Source: Cytophagales bacterium
GTDB taxonomy: Bacteria > Bacteroidota > Bacteroidia > Cytophagales > Spirosomataceae
Assembly: GCA_028868395.1 (NCBI GenBank)
Contig: JAGWUO010000059.1
Coordinates: 1-7,152 of the forward strand
DNA: 7,152 nt
Reading direction: 5' to 3'
In this document: piece by piece, positions 6,057 through 7,152 of the stretch
How positions within the stretch are numbered: position 1 is the first letter of the stretch
Layout: every line of letters starts with the position of its first letter
Made by a program: the position numbers and the translations under genes
Notes under the pieces: generated by a model
Databases searched by the model: none
Told to the model about the DNA's origin: nothing
The model's input: the letters and a program-made list of their open reading frames with translations, nothing else

Positions 6057-7152
6057 ATCTTAATACATCTAATCCGATGTCTCTTCTAAAGTTTTTGCCT
6101 TCAAATTGAATGGTTTGAGCGGCCTTTTGTGATTTTTGGATCGCTCTTTCCAAGGTATTCGAAGTTCCAGTCAACGCCATAACACGGCCACCGCTGGTCA
6201 TAATATCGCCGTCTTTTGACGTCGTTCCTGCGTGGAAAACGATGGCGTCTTCCACTTTTTCAACTCCTGTTAACACATCTCCTTTGCGGTATTCCTCTGG
6301 ATATCCACCTGCCACTAACATCGTAGTCACTGCATATTGGTCCAAAATAGAAATTTTTTGCTCGCTCAGCGTGCCATTGGAAGCTGCAATTAGCAAAGAT
6401 AGGAAATCTGATTCGATTCTAGGTAAAACCACCTCCGTTTCCGGATCTCCCATTCGTGCATTGTATTCGATGACATAAGGCTCGCCTTCATGGTTCATTA
6501 AACCAATAAAGATGAATCCTTTGTAGTCTATGTTCTCTGCTTTTAAGCCTTTAATAGTGGGTTCGATGACCTTTTGTTTCACCGCTTCCATAAATTTCGC
6601 ATTAGCAAAAGGAACAGGAGAAACGGCCCCCATACCCCCGGTATTCAACCCTTCGTCGTTTTCGCCAATACGTTTGTAATCTTTTGCCTCCGGCAATACC
6701 ACGTAGTTTTCGCCGTCTGTTAAAACGAAAACGGATAATTCGATGCCGCGTAAGAATTGCTCGATGACGACTTTGGAACTCGCATCACCGAACTTTGCGT
6801 CTAACAGCATCTCGTTTAAAGCCGTTTCTGCTTCCGCCAGCGTCAGAGCGATAATCACTCCTTTTCCCGCTGCTAAGCCATCTGCTTTTAATACGATGGG
6901 CAATGATTGCGTTTGTAAATAGGCTAGTCCTTCCGCGATCGTGTCCTTGGTAAAGGTTTGAGAAGCAGCGGTTGGAATACCGTATTTGTGCATAAAATTC
7001 TTGGAAAAGTCTTTGCTACCTTCGATTTGGGCACCTTCAGCACCTGGTCCTACGATTCCTACGTGTTTCAGATCAGCCTGAGATTCGATGAAATCACGTA
7101 AACCTTTCACGAGAGGTTCTTCTGGACCTACCACTACTAAGCCGATATCATG
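6046..7152 (-). CDS. purD: Phosphoribosylamine-glycine ligase (GAR synthetase), partial at N-terminus
   Basis: Joins 5-phosphoribosylamine and glycine using ATP to make glycinamide ribonucleotide, the second step of cytosolic de novo purine synthesis. The window holds the last 368 residues; the family is about 420-430 long, so some 55-65 N-terminal residues lie past the right edge. Seen, in visible-residue numbering: the end of the N-domain (VVVGPEEPLVKGL, 6-18), then GAQIEGSKDFSKNFM with the usual SK pair. The ATP-grasp P-loop-like KADGLAAGKG is at 89-98, NTGGMGAVSPVP at 170-181, and the metal-binding VIEYNARMGDPETE at 227-240. The C-terminal domain follows (LVAGGYPEEYRKGDV, then FHAGT and SGGRV) and ends RRDIGLDVL. 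No key motif is missing or broken. A GTG at 7134 is internal to VVVGPEEP and is not the true start. The stop overlaps the downstream ricT-like start by 11 nt, so the two genes are probably coupled. Confidence 0.97.
   Translation of the reverse strand, partial: HDIGLVVVGPEEPLVKGLRDFIESQADLKHVGIVGPGAEGAQIEGSKDFSKNFMHKYGIPTAASQTFTKDTIAEGLAYLQTQSLPIVLKADGLAAGKGVIIALTLAEAETALNEMLLDAKFGDASSKVVIEQFLRGIELSVFVLTDGENYVVLPEAKDYKRIGENDEGLNTGGMGAVSPVPFANAKFMEAVKQKVIEPTIKGLKAENIDYKGFIFIGLMNHEGEPYVIEYNARMGDPETEVVLPRIESDFLSLLIAASNGTLSEQKISILDQYAVTTMLVAGGYPEEYRKGDVLTGVEKVEDAIVFHAGTTSKDGDIMTSGGRVMALTGTSNTLERAIQKSQKAAQTIQFEGKNFRRDIGLDVLRYGV

Noticed and set aside
1..7152. Defence system, prophage, insertion sequence or other undescribed system
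   Set aside because: Every gene is assignable to a known family. No transposase, integrase, terminal inverted repeats or shift in composition was seen.

Overview
The window looks like ordinary chromosomal DNA from a member of the Bacteroidota. The evidence is a gliding lipoprotein gene (gldH), a RicT/PSP1 protein with the cysteine-rich N-terminus I associate with that phylum, and starts without clear Shine-Dalgarno sequences. GC is mid-40s by eye. A Cytophagales-type freshwater or soil bacterium would fit, but that is a guess. I recognise no mobile element, CRISPR array, tRNA or rRNA.

All six genes lie on the minus strand, so transcription runs from the right edge to the left edge. In that order they are: purD (its N-terminus lies beyond the right edge), a ricT-like PSP1 gene, gldH, an Lrp/AsnC-family regulator gene, a periplasmic adaptor (membrane fusion protein) gene, and an RND efflux permease gene whose C-terminus lies beyond the left edge. 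Spacing is very tight. purD and ricT overlap by 11 nt, ricT and gldH by 29 nt. gldH and the regulator gene are 4 nt apart, and the adaptor and permease genes are 7 nt apart. The only real gap is 62 nt, between the regulator and adaptor genes, and it holds an imperfect inverted repeat.

The first half joins housekeeping functions: purine synthesis, an iron-sulfur RNA-processing factor, and a lipoprotein of the gliding/type IX secretion apparatus. The second half is a regulator followed by two parts of a tripartite efflux pump; an outer-membrane factor, if encoded nearby, lies outside the window. The most distinctive sequence is a 234-bp repeat encoding an Arg-Gly-Pro-rich tail on the RicT-like protein. 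I found no convincing undescribed system. The points worth a second look are that tail, its DNA dyad symmetry, the start of gldH inside the end of ricT, and possible local control of the pump by the Lrp-type regulator.
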